Shown here: positions 51,990 through 62,059 of the stretch, piece by piece | Position numbering within the stretch: the first letter of the stretch is position 1 | How the letters are laid out: every line of letters starts with the position of its first letter | Origin: Candidatus Accumulibacter iunctus | GTDB lineage: Bacteria; Pseudomonadota; Gammaproteobacteria; Burkholderiales; Rhodocyclaceae | NCBI GenBank assembly: GCA_002345025.1 | Contig: DDUX01000154.1 | Location: forward strand, 1-64,000 | Reading direction: 5' to 3' | Length of the DNA stretch: 64,000 nt | The notes under the pieces: model-generated | What the model was told of the DNA's origin: nothing | The model's database searches: none | The model's input: only the letters and a program-made list of their open reading frames with translations | Position numbers and translations under genes: made by a program

Positions 51990-52217
51990 ATGCCTCGCTC
52001 GCCGATCCAGTGTGAATGGGGTGGGGCCATCGCCGTACCAGGCGTTGGGTTTGGCGGCTGGCCTCGAGTGCGCGGTGTGGCCGGGTGGACGTCCGGGCGC
52101 TGCGGTGTTACGAGTGGATGGCGGGGGACTCGGGGCACGCGGCGAACTGCTTGGCCGCTGGGTCGATCTGAGGGGCTTCGTCGGACGAGGAGTGTGGAAG
52201 CATGCTGCCGCCCCTGA
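51990..52217 (+). CDS. Possible small ORF between cas6e and cas1
   Basis: 75 codons from an ATG directly after the cas6e stop, ending 16 nt inside cas1. The predicted peptide is Gly/Trp/Arg-rich (GGWPRVRGVAGWTSGRCG) with no family features, and may simply be high-GC noise filling a 212-bp gap. The same bases are open in another frame. Usual type I-E loci have cas1 much closer to cas6e, so the gap itself is notable. Confidence 0.2.
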   Translation: MPRSPIQCEWGGAIAVPGVGFGGWPRVRGVAGWTSGRCGVTSGWRGTRGTRRTAWPLGRSEGLRRTRSVEACCRP

Positions 52218-53128
52218 AACCGATTTCAATCAAGGATCGCCTGTCGATCGTCTTCGTCGAGAAAGGCGAGATCGACGTGATCGACGGTGCGTTCGTGGTT
52301 GTCGACCGGGACGGGCAGCGATCGCGTCCGGTCCTGACCCACATTCCGGTTGGCGGAGTCGCGTGTATCCTGCTGGAGCCTGGGACGCGGTTGTCGCATC
52401 GGGCAGCGGCGCTGGCAGCACGTGTAGGTACTCTGCTGGTATGGGTAGGTGAAGCCGGCGTTCGCCTGTACTCCTCGGGTCAACCTGGTGGCGCGCGATC
52501 CGATCGCCTGCTCTATCAGGCAAGGCTGGCTCTGGATGAAGGACTGCGTCTGAAGGTCGTGCGCAAGATGTACGCACTGCGCTTCGGCGAAGAACCCCCG
52601 GCGCGCCGCAGCATCGAGCAGTTGAGAGGGATCGAAGGCGCACGGGTGCGGCGAACCTACCAGATCATGGCCGAGCGGTTTGGAATTCGCTGGAAAGGGA
52701 GGGACTACAGTCCGGACAACTGGGATGTCTCGGACTTGCCCAACCGCTGCCTCTCTTCGGCGACAGCCGCTCTTTACGGCGTTACCGAAGCAGCGGTGCT
52801 CGCTGCAGGGTATGCGCCGGCGGTTGGTTTCATTCACACGGGGAAGGCACTGTCGTTTGTCTATGATATTGCGGACATTTACAAGTTTGAGACGGTCGTG
52901 CCCGTCGCTTTCAAAGTCGCGGCGGCGGGCCCGGTGAACGCTGAACGAGCGGTGCGCGTCGCATGCCGGGACATCTTCCGGCAGACAAAGCTCCTCGATC
53001 GCATCATTCCCGAAATAGAGGGAATTCTCGCCGCTGGCGAAGTACCACGCCCTGACCCACCGGAAGACGCCATCATGCCAGCGTACCCAGATCCTACGGC
53101 CTTGGGTGATGTTGGTCATCGTCGTTGA
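52202..53128 (+). CDS. cas1: CRISPR integrase Cas1 (type I-E)
   Basis: 308 residues. Catalytic residues fall at E145 (RGIEGARVR), H212 (GFIHTGK), D222 and D225 (YDIADIYKFE), each shifted by exactly 4 from the E. coli numbering, so the active site is intact. With Cas2 it inserts new spacers at the leader-repeat junction. A good AGGAG stands just before the ATG (52187-52192 region, GACGAGGAG). It overlaps cas2 by about 20 nt. Confidence 0.96.
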   Translation: MLPPLKPISIKDRLSIVFVEKGEIDVIDGAFVVVDRDGQRSRPVLTHIPVGGVACILLEPGTRLSHRAAALAARVGTLLVWVGEAGVRLYSSGQPGGARSDRLLYQARLALDEGLRLKVVRKMYALRFGEEPPARRSIEQLRGIEGARVRRTYQIMAERFGIRWKGRDYSPDNWDVSDLPNRCLSSATAALYGVTEAAVLAAGYAPAVGFIHTGKALSFVYDIADIYKFETVVPVAFKVAAAGPVNAERAVRVACRDIFRQTKLLDRIIPEIEGILAAGEVPRPDPPEDAIMPAYPDPTALGDVGHRR

Positions 53129-53405
53129 GAACGCCCCGCCGAGATTACGCGGGCGGCTGGCCGTATGGTTGCTCGAACTCCGTGCTGGCGTATACGTCGG
53201 GAGCTTTTCCCGGAAAGTGCGAGAGCATATCTGGGCGAACGTCAAAGAGGGCATCGAGGACGGTAGCGCTGTCATTGCCTGGCGGTCGAACAATGCGGTT
53301 GGGTTCGAGTTCGAGACGTTGGGACCCAACCGCCGGCTTCCCGTCGAGTGGGATGGTGTGAGGCTGGTGAGCTTCCACCCGGAGCCAGGTTCCCTCGATC
53401 TTTGA
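53109..53405 (+). CDS. cas2: CRISPR-associated Cas2 (type I-E, CasX-like)
   Basis: 98 residues from the ATG at 53109 (a GTG directly before it, 53106, could also serve). MLVIVVENAPPRLRGRLAVWLLELRAGVYVG is the type I-E Cas2 start (core ENAPPRLRGRLAVWLLE), and SNNAVGFEFETLG the later part. It forms the Cas1-Cas2 integration complex. The leader and array begin 90 nt after its stop. Confidence 0.95.
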   Translation: MLVIVVENAPPRLRGRLAVWLLELRAGVYVGSFSRKVREHIWANVKEGIEDGSAVIAWRSNNAVGFEFETLGPNRRLPVEWDGVRLVSFHPEPGSLDL

Positions 53406-53494
53406 CAATTGGGATAATGCTTCCTGCATGCCATGTTCTCGGTAGAAATGTCGATGGCTCATTTCCTTATACAAATCAGTCTGATAGACTAAGT
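53406..53494 (+). promoter_or_regulatory. CRISPR leader with IHF-like site
   Basis: 89 nt between cas2 and the first repeat, AT-richer than its surroundings. AATCAGTCTGATA (53474-53486) fits 11 of 13 positions of the IHF consensus and lies 9-21 nt from the first repeat, where IHF bends the leader in E. coli. It also contains the palindrome ATCAGTCTGAT. A clear promoter for the array is not seen; TTGACA at 53402-53407 lacks a partner -10. Confidence 0.5.
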
Positions 53495-56400
53495 GTGTTC
53501 CCCGCGCCCGCGGGGATGAACCGTCTGGATCCGTGCTGGAGAGTGCCGGAAGGGCGTGTTCCCCGCGCCCGCGGGGATGAACCGCGGTATGAACTCTGCA
53601 TGGCCCAGGGTGAGAAGTGTTCCCCGCGCCCGCGGGGATGAACCGAACGTCGAGTTCTTCGGGATGCTGGCGCAGGCGTGTTCCCCGCGCCCGCGGGGAT
53701 GAACCGCGATCGGCCAGCGCGGCCCACAGCCCCTCGAAGTGTTCCCCGCGCCCGCGGGGATGAACCGGCGCTCGCCCACTCCCTCCCCGGTGGGCTGGAG
53801 TGTTCCCCGCGCCCGCGGGGATGAACCGCGGCCGTGAGGCACCTCGGAATTTCTCAGGGTGTGTTCCCCGCGCCCGCGGGGATGAACCGCCGGGGGAGTC
53901 GCTTGGGTGTCCTGCTCCGGTCGTGTTCCCCGCGCCCGCGGGGATGAACCGGAGACGACCACGGGTGCCTTCACGGTTTATGTGTGTTCCCCGCGCCCGC
54001 GGGGATGAACCGCAGCAGAGCACCCTCGAGCGCCGCATCAACGAGTGTTCCCCGCGCCCGCGGGGATGAACCGCGACAACCCAGATTCAACACCACAAGC
54101 TGCGAGTGTTCCCCGCGCCCGCGGGGATGAACCGTGCACGGCATGAACCGCCCGAAATCATCAGCCGTGTTCCCCGCGCCCGCGGGGATGAACCGATTCG
54201 GCAGGGCCATGGCGTGCGTCGGATGGCGTGTTCCCCGCGCCCGCGGGGATGAACCGGTCAGGCTCCTGGGTGGTGGGTGGTGGTTGGTGTGTTCCCCGCG
54301 CCCGCGGGGATGAACCGTTCATGTCGGCGACAGCGGCGGCAACTGATCCGTGTTCCCCGCGCCCGCGGGGATGAACCGAATCCGTGGTCTCGATCGAGAA
54401 TCGGCCGAGCGTGTTCCCCGCGCCCGCGGGGATGAACCGCCGAGGAACCGCCGGCCCATCAGCAGCGCGCCGTGTTCCCCGCGCCCGCGGGGATGAACCG
54501 TCCGGCGAGCCAGCACTGGTCGGTGCTGGGGTGTGTTCCCCGCGCCCGCGGGGATGAACCGATGACGAGCAACGGACACAAGGTCGCGCTGCTGGTGTTC
54601 CCCGCGCCCGCGGGGATGAACCGCCACGGTCGTTGATGGCCTGGTCCAGTTCCCAGTGTTCCCCGCGCCCGCGGGGATGAACCGTCGCTGCCAACGGCAA
54701 CCTGATGGGCGAATACGTGTTCCCCGCGCCCGCGGGGATGAACCGAATCTGCACGGGGGATGGACAGCCAAGCGACTGTGTTCCCCGCGCCCGCGGGGAT
54801 GAACCGCCAATCCACAACGAGCGCAGTCTTGCCCGAGCGTGTTCCCCGCGCCCGCGGGGATGAACCGCCTGTCCCGTCGCTACCTGGTGGTGAGTCCGGG
54901 TGTTCCCCGCGCCCGCGGGGATGAACCGCGTGGCCCACGTCGTACCTTGATCCGCAGCAGGTGTTCCCCGCGCCCGCGGGGATGAACCGCCCGAGGAATC
55001 GGACTACTATGGACTAGGGCAGTGTTCCCCGCGCCCGCGGGGATGAACCGCGCTCGACGCTGATTTTTCACGGCGACCAGGGGTGTTCCCCGCGCCCGCG
55101 GGGATGAACCGTCGTACGGTACGGTTAACGGTACGGTCGTCTGGTGTTCCCCGCGCCCGCGGGGATGAACCGAAGGCAGAGCGCAAGCGGTACAGTCCAG
55201 ATCCGTGTTCCCCGCGCCCGCGGGGATGAACCGGCGACGGTGATGGTGTTGGCGGTGGCGGACTGGTGTTCCCCGCGCCCGCGGGGATGAACCGGCGCTG
55301 ATCGATACCACCGTCGCGCCGGTGGTGTGTTCCCCGCGCCCGCGGGGATGAACCGCACCTGTCCGCCCTATCCGTCGCGCAGCAGTAGTGTTCCCCGCGC
55401 CCGCGGGGATGAACCGATGCCCGCCTCGTTGGCGCCGTAGTATTCGCCGTGTTCCCCGCGCCCGCGGGGATGAACCGCGATTCAGGATCTACGAGGACCG
55501 CATCAAAACCGTGTTCCCCGCGCCCGCGGGGATGAACCGTCGGCGCGATCTGCCCAAAAGTGGCGTCCTGCGTGTTCCCCGCGCCCGCGGGGATGAACCG
55601 GCCTCGACAGCCCGAACGGCCGCATCAAGGGAGTGTTCCCCGCGCCCGCGGGGATGAACCGTATCTCGGTGAGGTCGCGGGGTTGGGTGCCACGTGTTCC
55701 CCGCGCCCGCGGGGATGAACCCAGGGAATACTTGACTAAGTGTGGAGGGTATTAGTGTTCCCCGCGCCCGCGGGGATGAACCGGTCGGCGTCCGTCTGCG
55801 GCTCAAGCCTGCGACGTGTTCCCCGCGCCCGCGGGGATGAACCTCGATGATGCAACGGCGTTCCGAATGCTCAAGCGTGTTCCCCGCGCCCGCGGGGATG
55901 AACCGCCGGAGATCGCAACCGGATTGATTGCCGGCGCGTGTTCCCCGCGCCCGCGGGGATGAACCGGTCACCTTGTAGCCGCGCTGGACGACGTCGAAGT
56001 GTTCCCCGCGCCCGCGGGGATGAACCGTACGTTCCGCCGACGGGGAATGTCTGCGCTGTCGTGTTCCCCGCGCCCGCGGGGATGAACCGGCCATCAGGAC
56101 GTTGTTGGTGATGCGGTAGACGTGTTCCCCGCGCCCGCGGGGATGAACCGATCGATCCCCCCTGCGGCTGGCTCGACTGGGCGTGTTCCCCGCGCCCGCG
56201 GGGATGAACCGCCCTCTTCAGCGGCGAAACCCCTGGCGCCGACGTGTTCCCCGCGCCCGCGGGGATGAACCGGAGCTTCCCGCGCGTGGCGTGTGCGGTA
56301 CTGCGTGTTCCCCGCGCCCGCGGGGATGAACCGACCTTGGTCGTGTGGTTTTCGTCGGCGCCGCGGTGTTCCCCGCGCCCGCGGGGATGAACCGGATATC

Positions 56401-58450
56401 TGGCCAAGAACGGTGTAGGTGGTTTGGTGTTCCCCGCGCCCGCGGGGATGAACCGTCATCAATGGCGCTGGTCTGCAGATCAATTTTGTGTTCCCCGCGC
56501 CCGCGGGGATGAACCGGTGACGGTGATTTTGTGGTCTTCGGCCGGGCCGTGTTCCCCGCGCCCGCGGGGATGAACCGTGTTGGTAGAAATTGACTGCAGC
56601 GTGGCGGCTGTGTTCCCCGCGCCCGCGGGGATGAACCGTACTGTTTGCCGGTCTTGGCGGAAATTCCGTTTTGTGTTCCCCGCGCCCGCGGGGATGAACC
56701 CCCTTACGGGCTGGCGTGCCTTGGCGCTCCGGCGTGTTCCCCGCGCCCGCGGGGATGAACCGATCACGATCGTCGCGGCTCTGCTCGTGTTCACGTGTTC
56801 CCCGCGCCCGCGGGGATGAACCGAGGCTCAGCGTGTGTATCCGGGTCGGTCGGTCGTGTTCCCCGCGCCCGCGGGGATGAACCGGTCGGACCCATCGCTG
56901 TACGCATGTAATCGTAGTGTTCCCCGCGCCCGCGGGGATGAACCGCACTTCCCGGCCGCATGCACGACGCCGGTGTCGGTGTTCCCCGCGCCCGCGGGGA
57001 TGAACCGGCGGCACATTCTGCGCCCGGCCGCAGAAGAAAGTGTTCCCCGCGCCCGCGGGGATGAACCGGTCTGGCTTGCCTGGGCGCTCCGGCTACGGGT
57101 GTGTTCCCCGCGCCCGCGGGGATGAACCGACGGCTGGATGATCGCCACGTCCGGCAACGTCGTGTTCCCCGCGCCCGCGGGGATGAACCGGTCGATTGGG
57201 CCGAGCGCAGCCAGTCCAAAGCGTGTTCCCCGCGCCCGCGGGGATGAACCGCACGGCCTCACCGAGATGCGCATCTACCAGATGTGTTCCCCGCGCCCGC
57301 GGGGATGAACCGCGCGTCGGCGCCTACGTCGAGACCAGCAAGCAGTGTTCCCCGCGCCCGCGGGGATGAACCGAAAATTGGCGGTGCCGTCATCGCTGTT
57401 GCTCCCGTGTTCCCCGCGCCCGCGGGGATGAACCGGCACGAATCGTGACCCGACGTGCTCACGCCGCCGTGTTCCCCGCGCCCGCGGGGCTGAACCGCTC
57501 GCACCAATCCGCCAACGGTGGCGCCGGCTGTGTTCCCCGCGCCCGCGGGGATGAACCGCCGCGCGCGCCGAATCGAGCCTGGCCACATACCGTGTTCCCC
57601 GCGCCCGCGGGGATGAACCGTCCGCATCAGGGCGGCGGCTCATCGGCGGGAAGTGTTCCCCGCGCCCGCGGGGATGAACCGACGCGGCATGTCGCGCCAA
57701 TCCTCGACACTGAGTGTTCCCCGCGCCCGCGGGGATGAACCGTCGAGATGGGCGCGAACTTGTACATGGGAACGAGTGTTCCCCGCGCCCGCGGGGATGA
57801 ACCGAAATCCGGCGGCCCGGTCACACAGCGCCGATCGTGTTCCCCGCGCCCGCGGGGATGAACCGAAATCCGGCGGCCCGGTGACACAGCGCCGATCGTG
57901 TTCCCCGCGCCCGCGGGGATGAACCGTCTTGCGAGCCCTTCCCGGTTTATGCATGCCCGTGTTCCCCGCGCCCGCGGGGATGAACCGGCGATTGTCTGGT
58001 CGAGGTCGACGTCGGGATTGTGTTCCCCGCGCCCGCGGGGATGAACCGGTCATGAGGGCGTCTTCCATGTTGGCGAAGGCGTGTTCCCCGCGCCCGCGGG
58101 GATGAACCTGAGCCGGACCAGCCGACCGCCGTGTGCCAGCCGTGTTCCCCGCGCCCGCGGGGATGAACCGCCCAGGGCGAGCAGCAGGGCGGCAAGGGTG
58201 GGGTGTTCCCCGCGCCCGCGGGGATGAACCATCAGCAGCAGGTCGCAGACGCGCACGATGCCCGTGTTCCCCGCGCCCGCGGGGATGAACCGGTGAATCG
58301 GGCATCGTCGAACAGCGCCGATTCGTGTTCCCCGCGCCCGCGGGGATGAACCGGGGTAGGCGATCTGTAGCGGCGCGGGGATGAACCGTACCGCGCGCGC
58401 ATCGGGCTCATGCTCGGCGGCGTGTCCCCCGCGCCCGCGGGCAGGAACCG
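53495..58450 (+). CRISPR. Type I-E CRISPR array, about 82 repeat units
   Basis: 80 full 29-nt repeats (first 53495-53523, last 58325-58353), starting GTGTTCCCCGCG and ending CGCGGGGATGAACCG with a 6-7 bp stem. Spacers are 32 nt in most cases, with nine of 33 nt and one of 34 nt (56639-56672). At the distal end come a truncated repeat (58373-58388, after a 19-nt spacer remnant) and a degenerate last repeat (58422-58450, GTGTCCCCC... GCAGGAACCG). The polarity (leader beside cas2, decay at the right) shows new spacers enter at 53494. Position 29 is not G in repeats at 55694 (C), 55816 (T), 56673 (C), 58081 (T) and 58203 (A); the repeat at 57469 has C at position 22. Confidence 0.99.
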
Positions 58451-58694
58451 GCGGTTGGTGTCCGTGACAATGAAGAGCCTCGGAAATCTTGCTCCGCCAA
58501 GGGATCGGGCGCGAAGATTGCCCGCTTGGAGCCGGATCAAGAGTGAATCTCGGACAGGGGCCTGGCCATTGCGCTGATTCATTTGCCGAGGAATCTCTCG
58601 TCTCCGTGTCGCCTCCGACTGCTCGCCGAAGGCGGACTGATGCGCTGACCAAATCGGTTAACATGCTGCGTGGCCAACCTTGCGAGACCCTCAG

Positions 58695-60169
58695 ATGAGC
58701 CGATTTCCTCTCCGTATGCAGCTCTTTCTGGTGTGCCTTGCACTGGCGGTCGGCTTCACGGTGTTCGGCGCCTGGACCTGGCACACCATCAGCCAGACCA
58801 GGATCGGCGGTCCTGGCTACAACTGCATCGTGCTCTACAAGGATCTGGTTGCCGGCATCCTGTCGCCACCGAACTACATCATCGAATCGTACCCGCAGTG
58901 TCCTGCAGCTCGCGGGCCCGGAGCGTGCGCGTCAGCGTGAGGTTCTCGTCGCCAAGATGAGCCTGTTGCGCAAGGATTGCGAGCAGCGCCACAAGTTCTG
59001 GCTCGAAGAGGACTTGCCGCAGGGCATCAAGGCCCGTTTTCTCAAGGATGCCCACCAGGCGGCGGTGGGGTTCTTCGAGCTGGCAGATCGCCAACTCCTG
59101 CCGGCCATCAGTGCTGGCGACCGCGTGGCGACACAGGACGCGCTGCGCAAGCTCGAAGAGCGCTATCTCGAACATCGTCAGGCGATCGACGATGTGGTGG
59201 CCCTCAGCACGCGCGAACTGCAGGAGGTCTCGCGCGCGAGACGGCGGGTCTGCATACCGACCTGTGGGTGTTGCTGGCCGTGTTCGTCGCCGCATCTCGC
59301 TCGCCATCGTTGCCAACTACCTGTTCGACCGCTCGCTGCTCGCCGGCATGAGTGTAGCGGCGAGGCGTCTGGGCGATCTGGCGCGCGGCGATCTGACTTC
59401 GGCAACGTGCGCCGTCAGCCGTCGTGACGAAGTGGGGGACCTGCTGCGGTCGATCGACGTGGCGGGTGACAACATCGCACAGACCGTCCGGGAGATTCGC
59501 GCTGCCGCCGAAGCGGTCCCTGACTCGGCGGCACGCGTCAGGGAAACCGTCGACGGTGTCGTCGAAGGTGCACGCAGCCAGGATGCAGCAGCGAGTGCGA
59601 TGGTTGCCGCAATCGACCAGATCTCGAACAGGATTTCGCTGATGGCGGGCCAGGCCGCTTCGGTGGAGCAGCGGGTGCAGCAGGCGGGTGCCCGCTGCGA
59701 TCAGGGAAGTGAGGAGATCACCGCCACGGCGACCGTCGGCGAGACGCTGGCCGCCGATGTCCAGGCCACTGCCGATTCGATGCTGGTGCTCAGCGAACAT
59801 TCGCGGGAGATTTCCGGCATCGTCGGCGTGATCCGCGCGATTGCCGATCAGACCAACCTGCTGGCGCTGAACGCGGCCATCGAGGCGGCGACGGCTGGTG
59901 AGCATGGGCGGGGCTTTGCCGTCGTCGCCGACGAGGTGCGCAAGCTGGCGGAACGGACGGCGCATTCGACCGACCGCATCGCGACCATGATCACCCAGAT
60001 CCAGTCCGGCGTCGAGGGTGCCATGGACGTGATGCGCTAGGGTTCGGCAGGGGCGCGCGCCAGCACCGATGCCGTTCACCGGGCGCGCGCGACGATGGCA
60101 GACATCGTCGCCCTGGGGCGCCTCCTGGCTGCCGACATGCGGCAGATTGCCGAGGGACTCGCGGCGTAG
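58695..60169 (+). pseudogene. Methyl-accepting chemotaxis protein, frameshifted pseudogene
   Basis: Begins at the ATG 58695 (MSRFPLRMQLFLVCLALAVGF, a membrane helix) and reads to NYIIESYP, then must shift frame near 58895 to continue as VLQLAGPERARQREVLVAKM, again near 59237 (to TAGLHTDLWVLLAVFVAA, the second membrane helix) and near 59296 (to ISLAIVANYLFDRSLLAGM). The HAMP and signalling parts follow, including the receptor hairpin tip IADQTNLLALNAAIEAATAGEHGRGFAVVADEVRKLAERT (core IADQTNLLALNAAIEAA). A nonsense codon at 60038-60040 cuts the end, after which the frame continues to 60167-60169. At least three shifts plus a stop make it non-functional. Gap 58451-58694 holds nothing I can support. 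Confidence 0.85.
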
Positions 60170-60399
60170 CGGCAGGGCAGTGGCGACATCTCGCGTGCCG
60201 GCGAGAAGATGCCGAGTCGGGCCGGCGAGAACAGCGGTGCAGCACACCGGCTTCCCGCCACGGCCAGGGATCGGGCGGGAACGGCCGCTCAAGCTGCGCC
60301 AGTCGGTCGGTGTCTTTCGCGTCTGAGGCTGCCCGGTGCATGCGGGCAGAAAAGCTCCCCCTGGCAGCGGCCGGAGCCCAGCCGAGTTCTCCCGGCACG

Positions 60400-62055
60400 C
60401 TACGCCAGCGACGAACTGAAGCGCACCCGCAGCCGCCGCAGCGTCCGTTCAGCGGCGAGGATGCCGCGGTACTGTGCCTCCTCGAACAACGAGAATCCGC
60501 TGACATCGGCGTGCGCGAAGCGCAATCGCTCGCCGTCGGCGGCAAAGCGCGCGCGGGCGTCGCTCCAGATCAATCCGGGCAGTGGCCTGACCATGGCGTG
60601 CGCATTGCGGAAGACATCGAGGCGACTGGTCACTTGCCGGATGTCGGCGTGCGGTTTCTCGAGTTCGGCGAGAATCTGCTCTGCCCAGCCCTCGCGCGGC
60701 GTCTCGCGCAGTGCGGTACGGGCGACTTCCGGAGCGAGTTCGTCGAAACTCCGGTACCAGGTCAGGACCGTGCCACCCCGCCAGACGCGCATCTGCTGGT
60801 GCGTCGCGACGACGTAGCCGAGGCCGCTGCCGCGATGGAGGACGTTGTCCCAGGCCAGCGGTGCGCCGCTGCGCTCCTCCGGCGGGCGCGAGAGCGTCAG
60901 GTTGGCGACCAGCCACGGCGCGTAGCTGAAGCTGCGCGCGGCATCCTTGAGTCGGGCATGCCCGCTGAACACCCAGGGGACGAGAAACAGCGGTGCCGCC
61001 CAGATCAGCTGTTCGGCCAGCACGCGCAGCGTGCGCTGTTCGCCCGGCAGCCAGAGATCGACCGTCAGCGGCCCGTCGCCGGCGCCGCCTTCGCCACCCT
61101 CGACGCGAAAAGCCAGGGCACCCGTCAACAGGCGATTGCCGACGCGTGCCTCGATCGAGCGCAGCATGCCGGTGGTGAGCCAGGCGTTGCCTTCCGGTGC
61201 GGTGAGGACGGTATCGCTGGCCGCGTTCTCGCCCTCGCCGCTGCGGCAGGCGAAGTAGTGGATCCCGGCCCAGGCCGAGACGGCAGCACTGGCCGTGCCG
61301 TAGTCGTCGCGGCAGGCGTGATTCACGTACCAGTGCAGCTGCGGTGAATCGAGGCCCTGTGCGAGCAGCCAGTCGCGCATGCTGCTGCGGTCGAGCCGCA
61401 GCAGATCGGCGTCGCGGCTCGACAACGCCATCGGCAACGCGAAGGCGGGCCGGCCGCTGGCGTCGCGCCGCCGTGCAAAGGACTCGATGAGGTCGGCAAA
61501 GCGGCGGTACTGGCTGCGCTCGCCGGCACCGACTCCGGTCAGCGGCAGCAGACCTTCCTGCCAGCGACCGTCGAGGTAGAGACGCTCCTGCGGCGTCGCG
61601 CAGAGATGGTTTTCGTCGTAGAAGGGCCGCGCGGCGCGCGCGTCGCCGTGCAGCACACCCAGTTCGGCAAGCAGTTCGCGCACGGCGGTGGACTCGCGTG
61701 TCGGCAGCGGCAGGTAGTGGGCGCCCCAGGGGTAGGCGCTGACGGCGTTGCGGCCGGCGCGCGAGTTGCCGCCGGCCTCGGACTCGAGTTCGACGAGCAG
61801 GAAATCGCCGAAGCCCGCCTGCGCCAGTTTCCAGCCGGCCGCCAGGCCGCCGACGCCGGCGCCGACGATGAGCACCGGCACCTTCCGGGTTTCGCTCACT
61901 GCCGGCAGCCCCTGTTCGCGCAGGCGATGGCCGATCTGCAGCGAGGTGCCGAGAAGCTCGCCCGGCGGTAGTGCCGGCGGCTGGCTGCGGCAGGCGGCAA
62001 GCGAGGCGGCGCCGGCGGCGGCGGCGATCGAGTTCAGGAAGTCGCGCCGGTGCAT
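60400..62055 (-). CDS. FAD-dependent oxidoreductase, Tat-exported lipoprotein
   Basis: 551 residues. The N-terminus MHRRDFLNSIAAAAGAASLAAC has a twin-arginine motif (RRDFL) and a lipobox LAAC, so it is exported folded and lipid-anchored. The dinucleotide fold VPVLIVGAGVGGLAAGWKLAQAG (GxGxxG, about residues 60-80) and a second glycine-rich ELESEAGGNSRAG mark a flavin amine-oxidase-like enzyme. HACRDDYG, then WAGIHYFACR, are further blocks of this group. It follows a membrane aminopropyltransferase gene by 4 nt on the same strand; the two are often neighbours in betaproteobacteria, suggesting a shared polyamine-related or envelope role, which is unproven. Confidence 0.8.
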   Translation of the reverse strand: MHRRDFLNSIAAAAGAASLAACRSQPPALPPGELLGTSLQIGHRLREQGLPAVSETRKVPVLIVGAGVGGLAAGWKLAQAGFGDFLLVELESEAGGNSRAGRNAVSAYPWGAHYLPLPTRESTAVRELLAELGVLHGDARAARPFYDENHLCATPQERLYLDGRWQEGLLPLTGVGAGERSQYRRFADLIESFARRRDASGRPAFALPMALSSRDADLLRLDRSSMRDWLLAQGLDSPQLHWYVNHACRDDYGTASAAVSAWAGIHYFACRSGEGENAASDTVLTAPEGNAWLTTGMLRSIEARVGNRLLTGALAFRVEGGEGGAGDGPLTVDLWLPGEQRTLRVLAEQLIWAAPLFLVPWVFSGHARLKDAARSFSYAPWLVANLTLSRPPEERSGAPLAWDNVLHRGSGLGYVVATHQQMRVWRGGTVLTWYRSFDELAPEVARTALRETPREGWAEQILAELEKPHADIRQVTSRLDVFRNAHAMVRPLPGLIWSDARARFAADGERLRFAHADVSGFSLFEEAQYRGILAAERTLRRLRVRFSSSLA

Positions 62056-62059
62056 CGTG

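Noticed and set aside
58354..58372. 19-nt spacer remnant considered as a real short spacer
   Set aside because: It abuts a repeat lacking its 5' half, so it is a deletion product, not an acquired short spacer.
53145..58784. Many long open frames on both strands across the array, with peptides repeating GSSPRARGT, RFIPAGAGNT or VHPRGRGEH
   Set aside because: They are translations of the CRISPR repeat in different frames; the 61-nt period cycles the frame, and no start or codon bias supports coding.
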